Part shown: positions 19,095 to 37,021 of the stretch, piece after piece
Layout: every line of letters starts with the position of its first letter
Position numbering within the stretch: position 1 is the stretch's first letter
Program-made: the position numbers and the translations under genes
Notes under the pieces: generated by a model
The model's input: the letters and a program-made list of their open reading frames with translations, nothing else
The model's database searches: none
What the model was told of the DNA's origin: nothing
From: Larimichthys crocea
Taxonomy: Eukaryota; Chordata; Actinopteri; Sciaenidae
DNA: 64,000 nucleotides
Assembly (NCBI RefSeq): GCF_000972845.2
Contig: NC_040021.1
Location: 12,800,908-12,864,907, forward strand
Reading direction: 5' to 3'

Positions 19095-20410
19095 CCTTCA
19101 CCAGTGGCGCCACCAGGGGGTGGCCAGGGGTGGCCAACGGCCCCCCCTACAAATTTGCTGGCCACCCCACTGGCCACCCCAGTCGCCAGTCACATGGATC
19201 ACAAATCATTTGGGCCAAATGCACAGCCAGCGAGCACGACAGCGCGTGACCGGTCACCGATTTCAAAAGGAGTGATGAGAGAAGACGGAGAAGACTACTA
19301 GTGAGTGAGTAAGTCATACATTTCTTTAGTAAAAGAAGAGGGGGGAGTATGACATGTGCTTTTTTTAAATGCCACGTGGTGCCGTTTACAGCACCTGTTA
19401 CAGAAACCTTATTTTTTGACATTTGGAACTGAGTTACGTAGCTAACGTTAGCTGCTGCTTGTATATGTTATGTCAATTTGCAGACAATGAAGAGAAGAAA
19501 AAGTGATTTTAAGAAGAAAGTGAGTACAGTGGGAGAGAGAGAGAGCAGCAGAGGCTTAGTGAGGAGGAGAAAGAGCAGGATGGAGGAGAGGAACAGACAG
19601 AGCAGCATGAGGGTTACACAGGCACAGCCAGCATCAGTCAGAGAGCACAGTGACGAGGAAGAGCCTCAGCAAACAGCAGACCAGGGACATTCAGCACCAA
19701 CTATGGTCACAGAAGTGAGGCAGGAAGCAGCAAAAGCAGGTGTTCAACCTGTTCCTGGACCAACAGGTGAATTTATGACTGTGTGGCCCTAATAATGAAT
19801 TTGATGGCTAGGCCCTAAGATAGTAACGTCATCTGGAGAAATGTATGTTTATAGTGTGTTTCCATTAAATTACAAATCATGACATAATCACTTAAAGCTT
19901 TTTGATTCATGTTTATTGGTAGTTCAGTTTGATTAGTCTGAATAGAAATTATTATAGCTATAATTGATAATTACTATGGAGAGGGGCTAAGTATTATTAT
20001 TACTATGATTATTATTATTTTAATGTCAGAATAACTGATTTTGCCTCTTGTTTCATCATAGATATCTCCCAGTCAAGAGGAGAGCAGCCCAAGCAGCCAC
20101 AACTGAAACCCTTCCCTAGAACCTATAGGTGACAGGAGACTATTGATCCCTGGTGGGAAATTCTTGTTGAGTGTTTCTGTACTCGCTTGTTGTTTGCAAT
20201 TGTTTTGATCACAATAAATGTACACCTTTAAATTAAGCTGTATGTCTTTTTAAGGATTAAGTATTTCTGTTTTTTTTTCTAGTAGCCTGTATACTACAAC
20301 AGTATAATAAAATCCTGAAATGATGGGTTTTAGTTTTGGTGTTCCACCCCAAGAATTTAAGTGACCTCATCTGGCCACCCCTATGAAAATCTTTTGGAGG
20401 CGCCCCCGTT
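19095..20410 (+). mobile_element. Degenerate hAT-type DNA transposon
   Basis: The left end begins CAGTGGCGCCACCAGGGGG and continues with repeated GGTGGCCA/GGCCACCCC. The right end (about 20365-20410) contains CTGGCCACCCCTATGA and GGAGGCGCCCCCG, partly complementary to the left end. Between them lies a two-exon remnant of a transposase N-terminus (19487-19766 joined to 20062-20132). The element lacks the catalytic and dimerisation regions, so it cannot move by itself. The clear 8 bp target duplication expected for hAT was not found, which suggests decay at the ends. Confidence 0.65.
19487..20132 (+). pseudogene. N-terminal remnant of a hAT transposase (ZMYM1/TTF-finger type)
   Basis: Exon 19487-19766 starts MKRRKSDFKKK, is basic, then acidic and Gln-rich, and ends in frame (CCA ACA G) at donor GTGAAT. 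Exon 20062-20132 continues in frame as DISQSRGEQPKQPQLKPFPR and stops at TGA 20130-20132. The motif DIS.S...QP.QP.L..FPRT is typical of the segment just before the TTF-type zinc finger in fish hAT proteins. The zinc finger and the catalytic domain are absent. The family match is from memory of the motif; the frame continuity across the intron was read directly. Confidence 0.5.
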
Positions 20411-20561
20411 ATTACTTTATATACTCATGGGTAGCTCACAGATGAGTTGATTTATATTCTATGTTAATATGAATCTGCAAAGTAACAAGTAACTTTAGCT
20501 GTCAAAGAAACAAATGAAAAAAAAGAGGCCCTCACAAATATTTATGTGGACTGGAAAAAAC

Positions 20562-20740
20562 AATTAAAGGAGCAGTGTGTAGGATTTACTGGCATCTAGC
20601 ATTGTAGCTGTGAATAGCAACCACCTCATTTCACTTTGAAGGAGAAACCATGGTGGCTTTAAAACGGATGAAATCCCGTATCTAGAGCCAGTGTTGTAGA
20701 AACATGGCAGTGCAACATGGTGTCCTCTATTAAAGGGGAC
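20562..20740. repeat. Inverted-terminal-repeat element, copy 3 (partial)
   Basis: It starts TTAAAGGAGCAGTGTGTAGG, then GGCATCTAGCATTGTAGCTG, which parallels GACATCTAGTGGTGTAGTTG in copy 1. The right end is lost into the following AT/CA microsatellite. Confidence 0.7.
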
Positions 20741-20744
20741 CCGT

Positions 20745-20814
20745 GTGTTTATATATATATTATTATACATGCATACATGCATACATACATATACATACAT
20801 ACATATATATATAT

Positions 20815-20850
<36 letters not shown>
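20745..20850. repeat. Compound microsatellite (TA)n-(CATA)n-(CA)n
   Basis: TATATA, then CATACATA repeats, then about 16 CA units, directly before the zfyve1-like fragment. Confidence 0.95.
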
Positions 20851-20856
20851 TGCCAG

Positions 20857-21226
20857 GAGTGGATGAGGAATCACGACCGGGTTCGGATTGCACCGGGCCA
20901 CGTCCCCCTCTGCGACTCCTGCAAAGGTGACAGCAGCTGCTCTGTCAGCGGTGGACGCCTCAGAGCAGTGGTGCGCTGCCAGGGTTGTAAGACCAACCTG
21001 TGTTTGGACTGCCAGAAACGCACCCACAGCGGAGTCAACAAGAGGAAGCACCCTCTGACACCGTACAGACTGGGCTGCAAACCAGATGAGCTCCTCAAGG
21101 TGGTCTCCATCTTTGGAAACACCGGGGAAAGGCAAGTCCCACACCCTGAACCATACGTTTTTCCTCGGACCAGAGGTGTTCAAGACATCACCCACCCAAG
21201 AATCCTGCACCGTTGGTGTGTGGGCA
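20857..21226 (+). pseudogene. zfyve1: Decayed partial copy of zfyve1 (DFCP1), single exon fragment
   Basis: The translation reads MRNHDRVRIAPGHVPLCDSC, VVRCQGCKTNLCLDCQKRTH and CKPDELLKVVSIFGNTGE, closely matching the N-terminal part of vertebrate ZFYVE1, an ER/omegasome FYVE protein. After GNTGE the frame shifts by one base, and the match resumes in another frame (KSHTLNHTFFLGPEVFKTSP .. TVGVWA). The break lies in the Walker A-like loop. About 47 residues between HPLTPY and CKPDE are also missing compared with human ZFYVE1. It starts after a CCAG acceptor-like site and ends at a donor-like GCA|GTACAT, so intron borders seem kept, favouring a genomic duplicate over a retrocopy. No other zfyve1 exons were found nearby. 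Confidence 0.75.
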
Positions 21227-22060
21227 GTACATACAACACATCTGTACGTCTCTTTCATTAGCTCTACTCTAAAGTTTGCTTATGTAACTGACCCAGTGAA
21301 CAAACAAGAAATAAGACATATTGTCTGTACATCTTGTCCAAGCTAATTCATGGATCTAATTTACTAGAAGTCTGATTAATATATGAGCTAGAGTAAGTGT
21401 GGTGCTGCCCCCTACTGGGGAAAAAAAGTAAAGATCCTTAAAAACATTAAGCATTCAATGTCAGATGATTGCTTGTAATACTTGCTTTGCCATCAGACAG
21501 CTGTTGGAAGTTCTAAAGTTAGCACCAGATTAAAATATTGTCTGACGGCAAGGCTAAGCATTGAAAATATTCTTAATATGGTGTACACTGACAGATATTG
21601 ATTATTGTGTGACAAAATCAATTTTTCTGCTGACAGCAGTGCATTGCTCTACTTCTCTACTGTAGCTAGAAGTATCTCATACAACCCCACTTCAAAATAC
21701 TACAACTATACCTTTGAAGGTTCAAGATTCTGAGCCATTCTACGTAATAATTTCATGCTGTAATCAGTTTTTATTGCTAATGGGTGAACTGGCTGAAACC
21801 TTCCACGATGACTGTGAAGGACAAAAAATTAATTTAGCATGAACAATTCATTGCAGAAAATATTAAATATTTGAATGAATATTGTATTTTCATATTCAGT
21901 TTAGGATATTATCAGCTATGTTCAAATCCTGAAATCATTTTAGGAGACATGTTTCTGTAATGTCATCCTAAATCGAGATGAGACACACAGAGGAAGTTTC
22001 TGTAAAAATACCCCAGGTTTCAACCAACAACTGTACTTTTTATTGATTTTTTTTTTTTCA
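21227..22060. other. Spacer without recognised gene
   Basis: AT-rich, with short repeats only. No family could be assigned and no further zfyve1 exon was seen. Confidence 0.5.
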
Positions 22061-22067
22061 CGTCTTT

Positions 22068-22304
22068 GGACGTGTGGTAGAAACCAGAGCACCTGGAGAA
22101 AACCAGAAAAAAATTTGGTGTTATTTTAGTTTTCCTTCTTCTTTGGTTTCCTCGACCCCAGAAAGTGACGGGCTCTCTTCCAGACAGAAGGTGGTTCTGC
22201 TGTCCTCTTGGAAGATTTCCCTCAGCCCCTCACTGGGATTCGAGGACCAGTGCAGGACTGTTGGTCTCCTGCTGTTCGTACTGCTTCTCTTCAGCGACTT
22301 CTTC
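22068..22304 (-). pseudogene. Degraded tandem copy of a coiled-coil gene's terminal exon
   Basis: This segment aligns along its length with 22333-22604. On the minus strand it would encode PSVWKRARHFLGSRKPKKKE, but an in-frame TGA (where the other copy has CAA) and a one-base deletion nearby break the frame upstream of that motif. It is the 3'-most of the two copies on the minus strand. Confidence 0.6.
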
Positions 22305-22433
22305 TTTTTTTCTTCTTCTTTTTTTCATCTTTAGACGTGTGTGGGAACCAGAGCACCTAGAGAGAAAACCCACAAAATGATTGATGAAAAAATTGATGTT
22401 ATTTTAGCCCTCCTCCTCCCTCCTCCTCCTCTT

Positions 22434-22897
22434 CTACCTCTTTGGTTTCCTCAACCCCAGAAAGTGACGGACTCTCTTCCAGACAGAAGGTGGTTCTGCT
22501 GTCCTCTGTGGAAGATTTCCCTCAGCACCTTGCTGGGATTCGAGGGCCGGTGCAGGACTGATGGTCTCCTGCTCCTCGCATGGCATTTCCTCTGGAACTT
22601 CAGCCTCTTTTGTTGGTTCATGGGGCTCTGCATTAGAAATGGATTCATGCTGATTGTTGGGCTCATCCTCACAGTGGTCATCATGGCCGGTGATTTTTTG
22701 GGGAGCCTCTCTCTCAGCCTCTCTCTCAGTGGAGAGCTTCAGGTTGAGTGAGACACAGCTCTGAACACTGAGCTGAATTTTCAACTCGTCCAGGTCTCTC
22801 CCAAAAATCTTCTCCTTCTCAACGGCATTTTGGTGTAGGATAGTGATCTCCTGCTCGAGTTTTGAGTTGACCTCATTGAGTGAAAAATGACTAATTT
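22434..22897 (-). CDS. Unrecognised protein, terminal coding exon (acidic coiled-coil, basic end)
   Basis: An open frame of 153 codons on the minus strand follows a plausible acceptor (TTTTATTCAG at 22898-22907) and ends at TAG 22434-22436. The first third looks like a coiled coil (NEVNSKLEQEITILHQNAVE, FGRDLDELKIQL). The middle is Glu/Pro-rich and the end is basic (PSVWKRVRHFLGLRKPKR). There is no ATG at its start, so it would be the last exon of a spliced gene, but no preceding exon was found between it and gpatch2 at 23223. It may be a stranded exon of a duplicated fish gene. The family was not recognised. Confidence 0.4.
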
Positions 22898-22903
22898 CTG
22901 AAT

Positions 22904-23010
22904 AAAAAATAAAAATGAATGAATGAATTATTACATATTATTATTTTCTTCTTTTCTTTTCCTCTGCTCCCCGTGGTGGGATGAATAAAGTATATGTAAT
23001 CTAATCTAAA
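22904..23010 (+). repeat. Possible retroposon 3' tail
   Basis: CCCCGTGGTGGGATGAATAAAGTATATGTAATCTAATCTAA resembles the ends of fish LINE-like elements, which finish with GGGATNAATAAAGTATCTATC repeats. Only the tail is present. Confidence 0.35.
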
Positions 23011-23029
23011 CAGAAAACAAGCGGAAAAC

Positions 23030-23222
23030 ATACGTGTGGAGTTTAAATTCCCTTCAGCCCGTGAAGGCAGCACAACACCTCCTGCTGCGTTCACGGTCCT
23101 CCTCCTCCTGTCGCATATTGATCCAGCGAGCTGATCGTCAGCTTTTGTCAGGATGGTGTCTGTGCTGTGTAAATGTGTGTCCGTTGTTTCTGGCTAAAGG
23201 TATCTGGCATTTGACGGCTTTA
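23030..23222 (+). promoter_or_regulatory. gpatch2: gpatch2 promoter-proximal region and 5' UTR (approximate)
   Basis: This GC-richer stretch directly precedes the gpatch2 ATG. It lacks an obvious TATA box. A CCTCCTCCTCCT run at about 23098-23110 may mark the start region. The transcription start cannot be fixed from sequence alone. Confidence 0.35.
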
Positions 23223-30718
<7,496 letters not shown>

Positions 30719-33260
30719 ACGCCTGATTTCTGAATCCTGGAACCTGAAGCAGGCTCAGACAAAGACGCCCACAAGAGCTACAAGGAGTGTGGCTGCTCAG
30801 TGATGATGAACAATTAAAAAAAATAAAATAAAAATCCAGAATAATTCAGGAATGTGAGTCATGAGAAGGGAAGGAATGAAGCTCGTCCTCACAACACAAC
30901 ACTCTGTGATGAAAGAGAAACTTTCCCATATTGGGGAAACTTCAAGAAGCCTGGGATATCCAAGCAGACCACAAACAGAGAACGGCATGTGAAAGTGACT
31001 GAAACTGACCTAGACCTCCATGTTGGAGACAATAAATGACACTGATGCCTCATTGTTAGTGTGTTAAGCTGGCATGCTGCCTCAGCCCTGTTACCTCAGA
31101 TGGCAAGAAAACTGGGGTAATTTTGACCATGACGAGTACAGAAATGATGACGGTGTTTTTTTTTTTTGTTTGTTTTTTTCAGTCAGCGGTTCTGGTTAGT
31201 GAAATAATCACACACGGTTTTGTCTGATATTGCACAAGAATTGTGGAAACAAAGACTGTATTAGTCAGCCATACCTCAAAAGTTATTTTAGGTTTCTTTT
31301 TATTAGAATGAAGTTCGGTTACACTGTTGGGGATGTTTGTTGGAATATCTGGATGTCTTTGTCATCCGTTTTTTATTGTTGTTTTAATGGAAGAAGTCAT
31401 GTCATCAGAATGTTTATCTATCCAAAAAACAAACTAAAAATCAAAACCACAGTTTTCCCTTCATTTAGCACCACTATGTATGCATGTGCAGCTAAATGTT
31501 TACTAAGAAAACACACAGTCGGACTAGTGAAAGTCTTGCCTGACTGTCCTGTTTCACTCAGTGTGTTGAGGTGTTTTATCCTGACAGATGTCTGTACTGT
31601 AGACTGCAGTATTTAGCCACGCTCAGTGACGGTACACGACAGAATGGTTACATGATTGTCATAAGAATTTCAGTGTTTCCACACAAGTTTGGAAATTAAT
31701 TAAACAAATCTGAATGTTTTCAGAACAGAAAAATGAAGGAATATTGCTGACACAAAGGGCTCACATAGCCTTTGGTGTTTTCACTTAATCAGCCTGATTA
31801 GAGCTTTTCTCATCAAACAGAAGTGAAAACACCTGTTTGACTGTGCAGGCCTTTTAATTACATAACCAAGATTTAAAGAAACAGTAAGTTAAATTTTTTA
31901 TTGAATTTTTTTTTTTTAGTTTTAGACCCCTTGTCATTACTTAATTGTTTTTCTTGTGTTAATTTAGGTTAATCAGGTAATTTAGCTCACCTGCAACCGT
32001 AGATTGTCCTAAATACAGAGGTGAAATTATTTTAGGTGCACGTAAAGAGATAAAGGTCTTGGCGAGGAAAAGAAAAAAAAAATAGAAATGATTATTTTCA
32101 AAATGTGCAGGACGTTGTACTGTAACAATATTTGTTTCCTCGACTCCGTTGTTGTAACCGTTGAGCACCAGATGTATGGTCTTTTACCCCGCAAGGCCTG
32201 TTCGGAGAAGTGTGAGATGAGCTGTCAGTGACAGAAACAAATATTAAACTCAGAGACTGCCTAAACTATGTGGTAGTTATTGTATCACTCCCCTTTTAGT
32301 TCATCAGGCGGTTTAAACCAAAAGCTCATTTTGTACTTCATTTTGACTCGAGCCTGATTGATGCTGGAGTTTTAAAGCCAATATTTAAGTGACATTGCAT
32401 AGAAATGGGTATTTTTGTGATTTAACAGCCCCAGCTAGTGTCGTAAATATTGATGGTGCAGAGTGGCAATGACAGAGACACCATTCACCTGATTAGATGT
32501 CAATGTAGCATCATAATGGTTTAAAATCTGTTATTCTATGGTAGAAAAGTTACACAATGGGGCTTTAATGACAGAATTTATTTGAGAGTTGAAAACATTC
32601 AATATCTATATATTGGCCAATATTTCTTTATTTACACACACATTTTTGATGATAACGATTCCTTTGAAGGATGATCAGTTTTGGAAAATGCTCTCATTCT
32701 CTTTCTGGCTGAGAACAGGGTAGCACTGTCATATTTGTATGGTAAATATGGAGCTATAGCCAGCTTAGCATAAAGTCTGGAACAGCTAGACTGATGTCAA
32801 CAAAAAGTTGAAAGTTCAATAATTAACACGTATCTTTATTTAATTTGTACAAAAACAGATGTGTCGATGAAAAGAAACCGAAGTGTAAAAATGGCAAATT
32901 GTGATTTTTTTTTATGAAGTTTTGTGATGGGGCTGTTTCTTCAAGACTCTCGTCTTGGAGTCTGCGCTGTTTTGTTTGGCAACTGTGAAGTGATGACAAG
33001 AAATAGTCTGCCAAATAACCCTTCATAAAGCCACAACGTGACATTTTTACATTTAGGCTTTTGTACAGATTAAACAAACATATTATTTTTTTGAAATGTA
33101 TTACTCCTTTAAATTCTGAATATATTTGGCATTTCTGTCCTTGTATACTATAACTGCTGAAGAAATGCTAACTGTAAATGCTAAATTCAGCAAATTATAT
33201 TGTCCATTTCAATATTTTGGGCAGGCAAAAGTTTTTATCCACGTCAGCTAAATAAAGCTG
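30719..33260 (+). other. gpatch2: gpatch2 3' UTR and following spacer
   Basis: A poly(A) signal AATAAA at 31031-31036 gives a short 3' UTR of about 330 nt. A second, distal AATAAA is at 33251-33256, but there is no evidence that the transcript reaches it. The stretch has a reversed copy of a common fish repeat at 32741-32790. Confidence 0.5.
32741..32790 (-). repeat. Fish interspersed repeat B, fragment
   Basis: It contains AGCTATAGCCAGCTTAGCATAAAGTCTGGAAC, the reverse of the GTTCCAGTCTTTATGCTAAGC core also present at 58427 and 60240. The repeat family name is not known to me. Confidence 0.55.
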
Positions 33261-33586
33261 CAAACAGAGACTTTGTCATCGTTTGAAATGAGTTTATGGC
33301 CACTTGTCAGACTGAAATATGACTGTAAAATCACACCTGTTGAAATATGTTTGAAGCCCAGTGTGAACGAAGGCGAAACGTAACATTCGAGCCTCTCACC
33401 CGAGTCATGACATCCACTGATTAAATACAAAGCAGCAGGAGGACTCAGTGCTGTTGGTGTTTCTTAGACATCACTCGCACAGAGCTTTAATCCATAACTT
33501 CCCATAAGAACATGCCCTCTAAATAGTTCCAACTCTATCAACACATGCATCGCATTCACATGCTGACTCAACATCGCTGAAATATG

Positions 33587-33587
<1 letters not shown>

Positions 33588-33634
<47 letters not shown>

Positions 33635-33658
33635 TTTCTCTCCCTCTCTCTCTCTTTG
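33588..33658. repeat. (CT)n microsatellite
   Basis: About 22 CT units, then TTTTCTCTCCCTCTCTCTCTC. It lies about 80 bp upstream of the TATA-like sequence of the possible upstream esrrg promoter. Confidence 0.95.
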
Positions 33659-33730
33659 CAAGGCTGCAATAGAAATCCCTCCTCTGTATCTATGGGAATA
33701 CAGGAGCGCTGTGTGTCCTCTACCCTCCCT

Positions 33731-34107
33731 CTGCATATAAGGGAACGCTGGATGTGCACCCCCTCAACATCAACTCCTCCTCCTCCTCTTCCTCCCACAG
33801 CCCCCCCCTCCCTCTCATAGACACACTTTCTGTCTGACACACTCTCTCAGGACTCCCCCTGCGAGCAAGCTAGGCAGGTAGGTAGGTAAACTCAGCACTG
33901 GATCAGAGAGGAGAGAAAGGGGAGGATAAGGGGGTATGTGTGTGTGTGTGTTTATCTATTTATGTGTGTGTGTGTGTGTGTGCTGCTGCATCGCTGAGCT
34001 ACAGGACCGGAGGCGAGGAGAGCTGGAGCGTTTGTCCTTGAGACTGACTGACTGACTGCAGCTGTAGAGCGGAGGACCAGCCGTCCAGCCAGTGGATGAA
34101 CCTGACA
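33731..34107 (+). promoter_or_regulatory. Possible upstream promoter and non-coding first exon of esrrg
   Basis: A TATA-like CATATAAGGG (TATAA at 33736-33740) follows CT-rich DNA. About 370 bp downstream a donor-like ACA|GTGAGT occurs at 34107/34108. If spliced to the exon at 48239, the ATG just before the donor would be out of frame with the receptor, so the exon would be untranslated. Mammalian ESRRG is known to use several alternative first exons, which makes the position plausible; splicing is not shown. Confidence 0.35.
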
Positions 34108-34265
34108 GTGAGTACGGAGCGAAGGCAATAAGACGAGCAAAAGAGAAGAAGTAGACAAAGGCTTCTTTTAATTGCAGCAAATGTGTTTTTGTCCCTTGTC
34201 TGCTTAGAAACAGTCCAGTGTGGTGTTTGAATGGAAACAGAGGTGTGTGTCTTTTAATGTGTCTC

Positions 34266-34298
<33 letters not shown>

Positions 34299-34477
34299 GT
34301 GAGAGAGAGCAGGTGAAGGTTTACTCTGCTCCCAGGTGAACTCATCTCTCAAGCTTTTTATTGGCTCCCATCAATACTTGCTTTTCAGCCTATGTAGGAC
34401 TTTGTAAGCAGTTCAGCTTGTCTGTTCAGTTTGTCTGCGGCAGCGTGCACTGTGTCTTTGTGTGTGCGTGTGTGTGT

Positions 34478-34517
<40 letters not shown>
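34266..34517. repeat. Two (GT)n microsatellites
   Basis: Runs at about 34266-34301 and 34474-34517, with mixed GT/GC sequence between. Confidence 0.9.
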
Positions 34518-35563
34518 CATCAAGAAAGATGTCAGGAAACATAACATTACTGTACATCTCTACAGCTCCATCCCATCTCTCTGTCCCTCTCTCTCTTCTT
34601 CCCCACTGCTTCTGTTGACAGATCGATAGTTATGCATCTATAATTGGAAGTCATCATTTATGGCGACCCTCCAAAGCGAGTCATTATCATGTGTAATCTT
34701 GCAGAAAATTACATTTTGACTGGTGTACCTTGGCGTGGCCAGGAATCAGTGGACTGTGCTGAACGGGGCCAACTGGCTGCAAGGGATGACCGGAAGGTGA
34801 TGGGGGGGGGGTTACAACAACAGGACCCTAAAACACTTGAAGAAGGGTGGTGTAAGGGTAGAGTTAAAGGGATGCTGGGTTAGAGCTATGAGGCAATGGG
34901 CCCGGTGTCACATTTTGCCCGAAAGCAAGTGAGTCCCAGCAGTGCCCCTTGGGTGCATCTGCGTGATCAGATGAGAAAGGACAGGAGGGGAGTCGTAGAC
35001 AGAAGGAAAGCATGGCAACACAGTGTGAAGGATTATAGAAAGAAGAAGGGAAGGAGGCGAGGGGAATTGGAGAAAGATAGGAGAGTATTGGCGTTAGCTC
35101 TCTCCCCGTGGTGTGATACAGCGTCGTGAGCTGAGACTGGCTCACCTGTGGAGCTGCTGACAGGACGCGTTAGACCACGTTTGAGGGCTGGATTTTGATG
35201 GGCGGGTAGATAGAAAAAAAAAAAAAGCCAGAAGGCGAATACATAAAGCTGTGTTCGACATTTTTTTAACCAACATGACAGGAGAGCTCTTTTAGTCTTT
35301 GTGTATGTCTGTGTTGATTTGTTTATTGTAGACATGCTGACAGTGGACCAGAGGGCTAAATTTGCCACCTGTGGAGATAAAGTGATATGATGAGATAGAC
35401 TGCGTACTGTTTTTTTTTTTTCTTTGGGTGTGTGTGTGGTTATGTGAAAATGTGTCTAATAGTTCCTGACATCAGCAGTAGTTGTGTGGTGCTGACTCCC
35501 AGGATTCTGTGTGTGTGTTGGGCCCGCACCGGTGGCTCATCACCTACGACAGGTCTGGGAACC

Positions 35564-35564
<1 letters not shown>

Positions 35565-35601
<37 letters not shown>

Positions 35602-35623
35602 AAAAGAGGGGGGGGGGGGGGGT
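35565..35623. repeat. (GT)n followed by poly-G
   Basis: About 17 GT units, then TTTAAAAGA and a run of 14 G. Confidence 0.95.
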
Positions 35624-35969
35624 TATTGTGAAAAAGCATGAACCATATCTATGAACTAAGTTAGTTATATAGATAAAAAATCATCAGTCATGGAAGAAGT
35701 ACTCCATTAAATAAATACTCTATTACATGTAAAAGCCCCACATTTGAAATCTTAAAAGTTTTATCTCACACTAAATATACAGATTTAAAATAACCTGTCA
35801 AAAGTAAAAGTACACAGTCTGCAGAATAATCACCCCAGTGACTTTATATACAGTAATTTTCTCCAGTAGTTTCAAAGTTGTCAGGTGCCTCCAATGCGTC
35901 ACAAGATAGTGAGATGACAAATTGTGCTGCAACATAAATAATTAATTATTTTTTAATTGATTTGCTGTT

Positions 35970-36400
35970 TTTAGCCACGCTTGTAGCGAGAGAGATAACG
36001 ATGTCGAAATATCTCAACAAATGCTGCATGAATTGTTCTGACATTTGGTTCAGACATTCATGTTCCCCAGAGGATGGATTGTAAAGACTTTGGTTATTTC
36101 TAAACTTTTCCTGTAGTGCCATCATCATTTCAAAATGTATGTTTGTCCAACATTTTGGTTTATCAGTGATTACCTATAAAACCGATGACTTTCCCAGCCT
36201 CGGCTGTACTTTGTGTTTAGTGAGAATCAGCGAATGCTAACTTGCCAAACTAAGGCAGTGATTATGGTAAGCATACTTGTTAAACATCTATTTGTTTGTA
36301 TTGTTATCATGAGCATGTTAGCATTCAGTTAAAAGCACCATTACTTGTAAGTACACCCTCACAGATTGGCTAACATGGCTGCAGACTAATTTGAGTTTTT
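35970..36400. repeat. Fish interspersed repeat C, copy 1
   Basis: It contains CAGACATTCATGTTCCCCAGAGGATG, then GAGCATGTTAGCATTCAGTT, AAAGCACCATTACTTGTAAG and CCTCACAGATTGGCTAACATGGCTGCAGAC. These are recurring pieces of a frequent fish repeat. Related parts lie at 39722-39872 and 61044-61098. Confidence 0.65.
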
Positions 36401-36666
36401 TGGTCCAGTTAGAGATATTATTATAAGTTTTGGGGGGTATCTGTATAATAACCAAGTAACAACCTAAAGGCATCTGAAACTACTATTAAACTACTATTAC
36501 AACTTTCTGCAAGGTGCTGCAAGCCAATAAAGTTTAATAAGGTTTAATGTTTAACAATACATTTCATTTTATAAGCTCATTAAATGTTTTGTGTGTGACA
36601 TTTTATTATGCACAGTTATTAGCTGTAAGTACTTCAGATTTGTACTAGTATAGTACAACAGTACAA

Positions 36667-37021
36667 TTTAAAGGTCCGGTGTGTCAGATTTAGGGGGGCT
36701 CTATTTCCAAAATGGAATCAGAAATGGACACAACTGCATAACTATTGTGTTATATCAGTGGGTAAATCACGCAAAAATAAGAATCGTTGTGTTTGTGTTT
36801 GTTGCCTTAGGATGAACCTTTTATATCTACAGAAAATTGGACAAGTGCTTGGACAAACCAAACACTGACCTATAACTTTTAGGGTCTATAGTGTTATTTG
36901 CATGTTCCTAGGCCAACGTAGTTTCTCCTACATGCTTGGAATTGAAGTGGGGATGTGAGGGGGTTACAATCAGCAACTATGCCGCTAGATGCCATTAAAT
37001 CCTTCACACTGATCCTTTAAA
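36667..37021. repeat. Inverted-terminal-repeat element, copy 4 (nearly complete)
   Basis: It begins TTTAAAGGTCCGGTGTGTCAG and ends TTCACACTGATCCTTTAAA. The interior is in the opposite orientation to copy 1: GGGGGGCTCTATTTCC near the left end, CGCTAGATGCCATTAAATCC near the right. Confidence 0.8.

Larger units (their letters stand above)
14231..19095. other. Gene-poor spacer between lpin1 and the repeat cluster
   Basis: No known protein family is recognisable on either strand. It contains a GT microsatellite (15043-15068), a partial inverted-repeat element (15885), the (CTAT)n block at 17158, the palindromic element at 17287, and a short acidic frame at 18269-18343 treated as a finding. The rest is AT-rich with no clear signal. 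Confidence 0.6.

Noticed and set aside
20743..21261. 172-codon frame with a CA-repeat N-terminus as a whole protein
   Set aside because: Its first third is translated microsatellite. Only the part from 20857 is homologous to ZFYVE1, and the frame breaks at the P-loop, so it is called a pseudogene fragment rather than a gene.
34644..35129. Plus-strand frames between 34.6 and 35.1 kb
   Set aside because: No domain or conserved motif and no convincing splice structure; probably chance.
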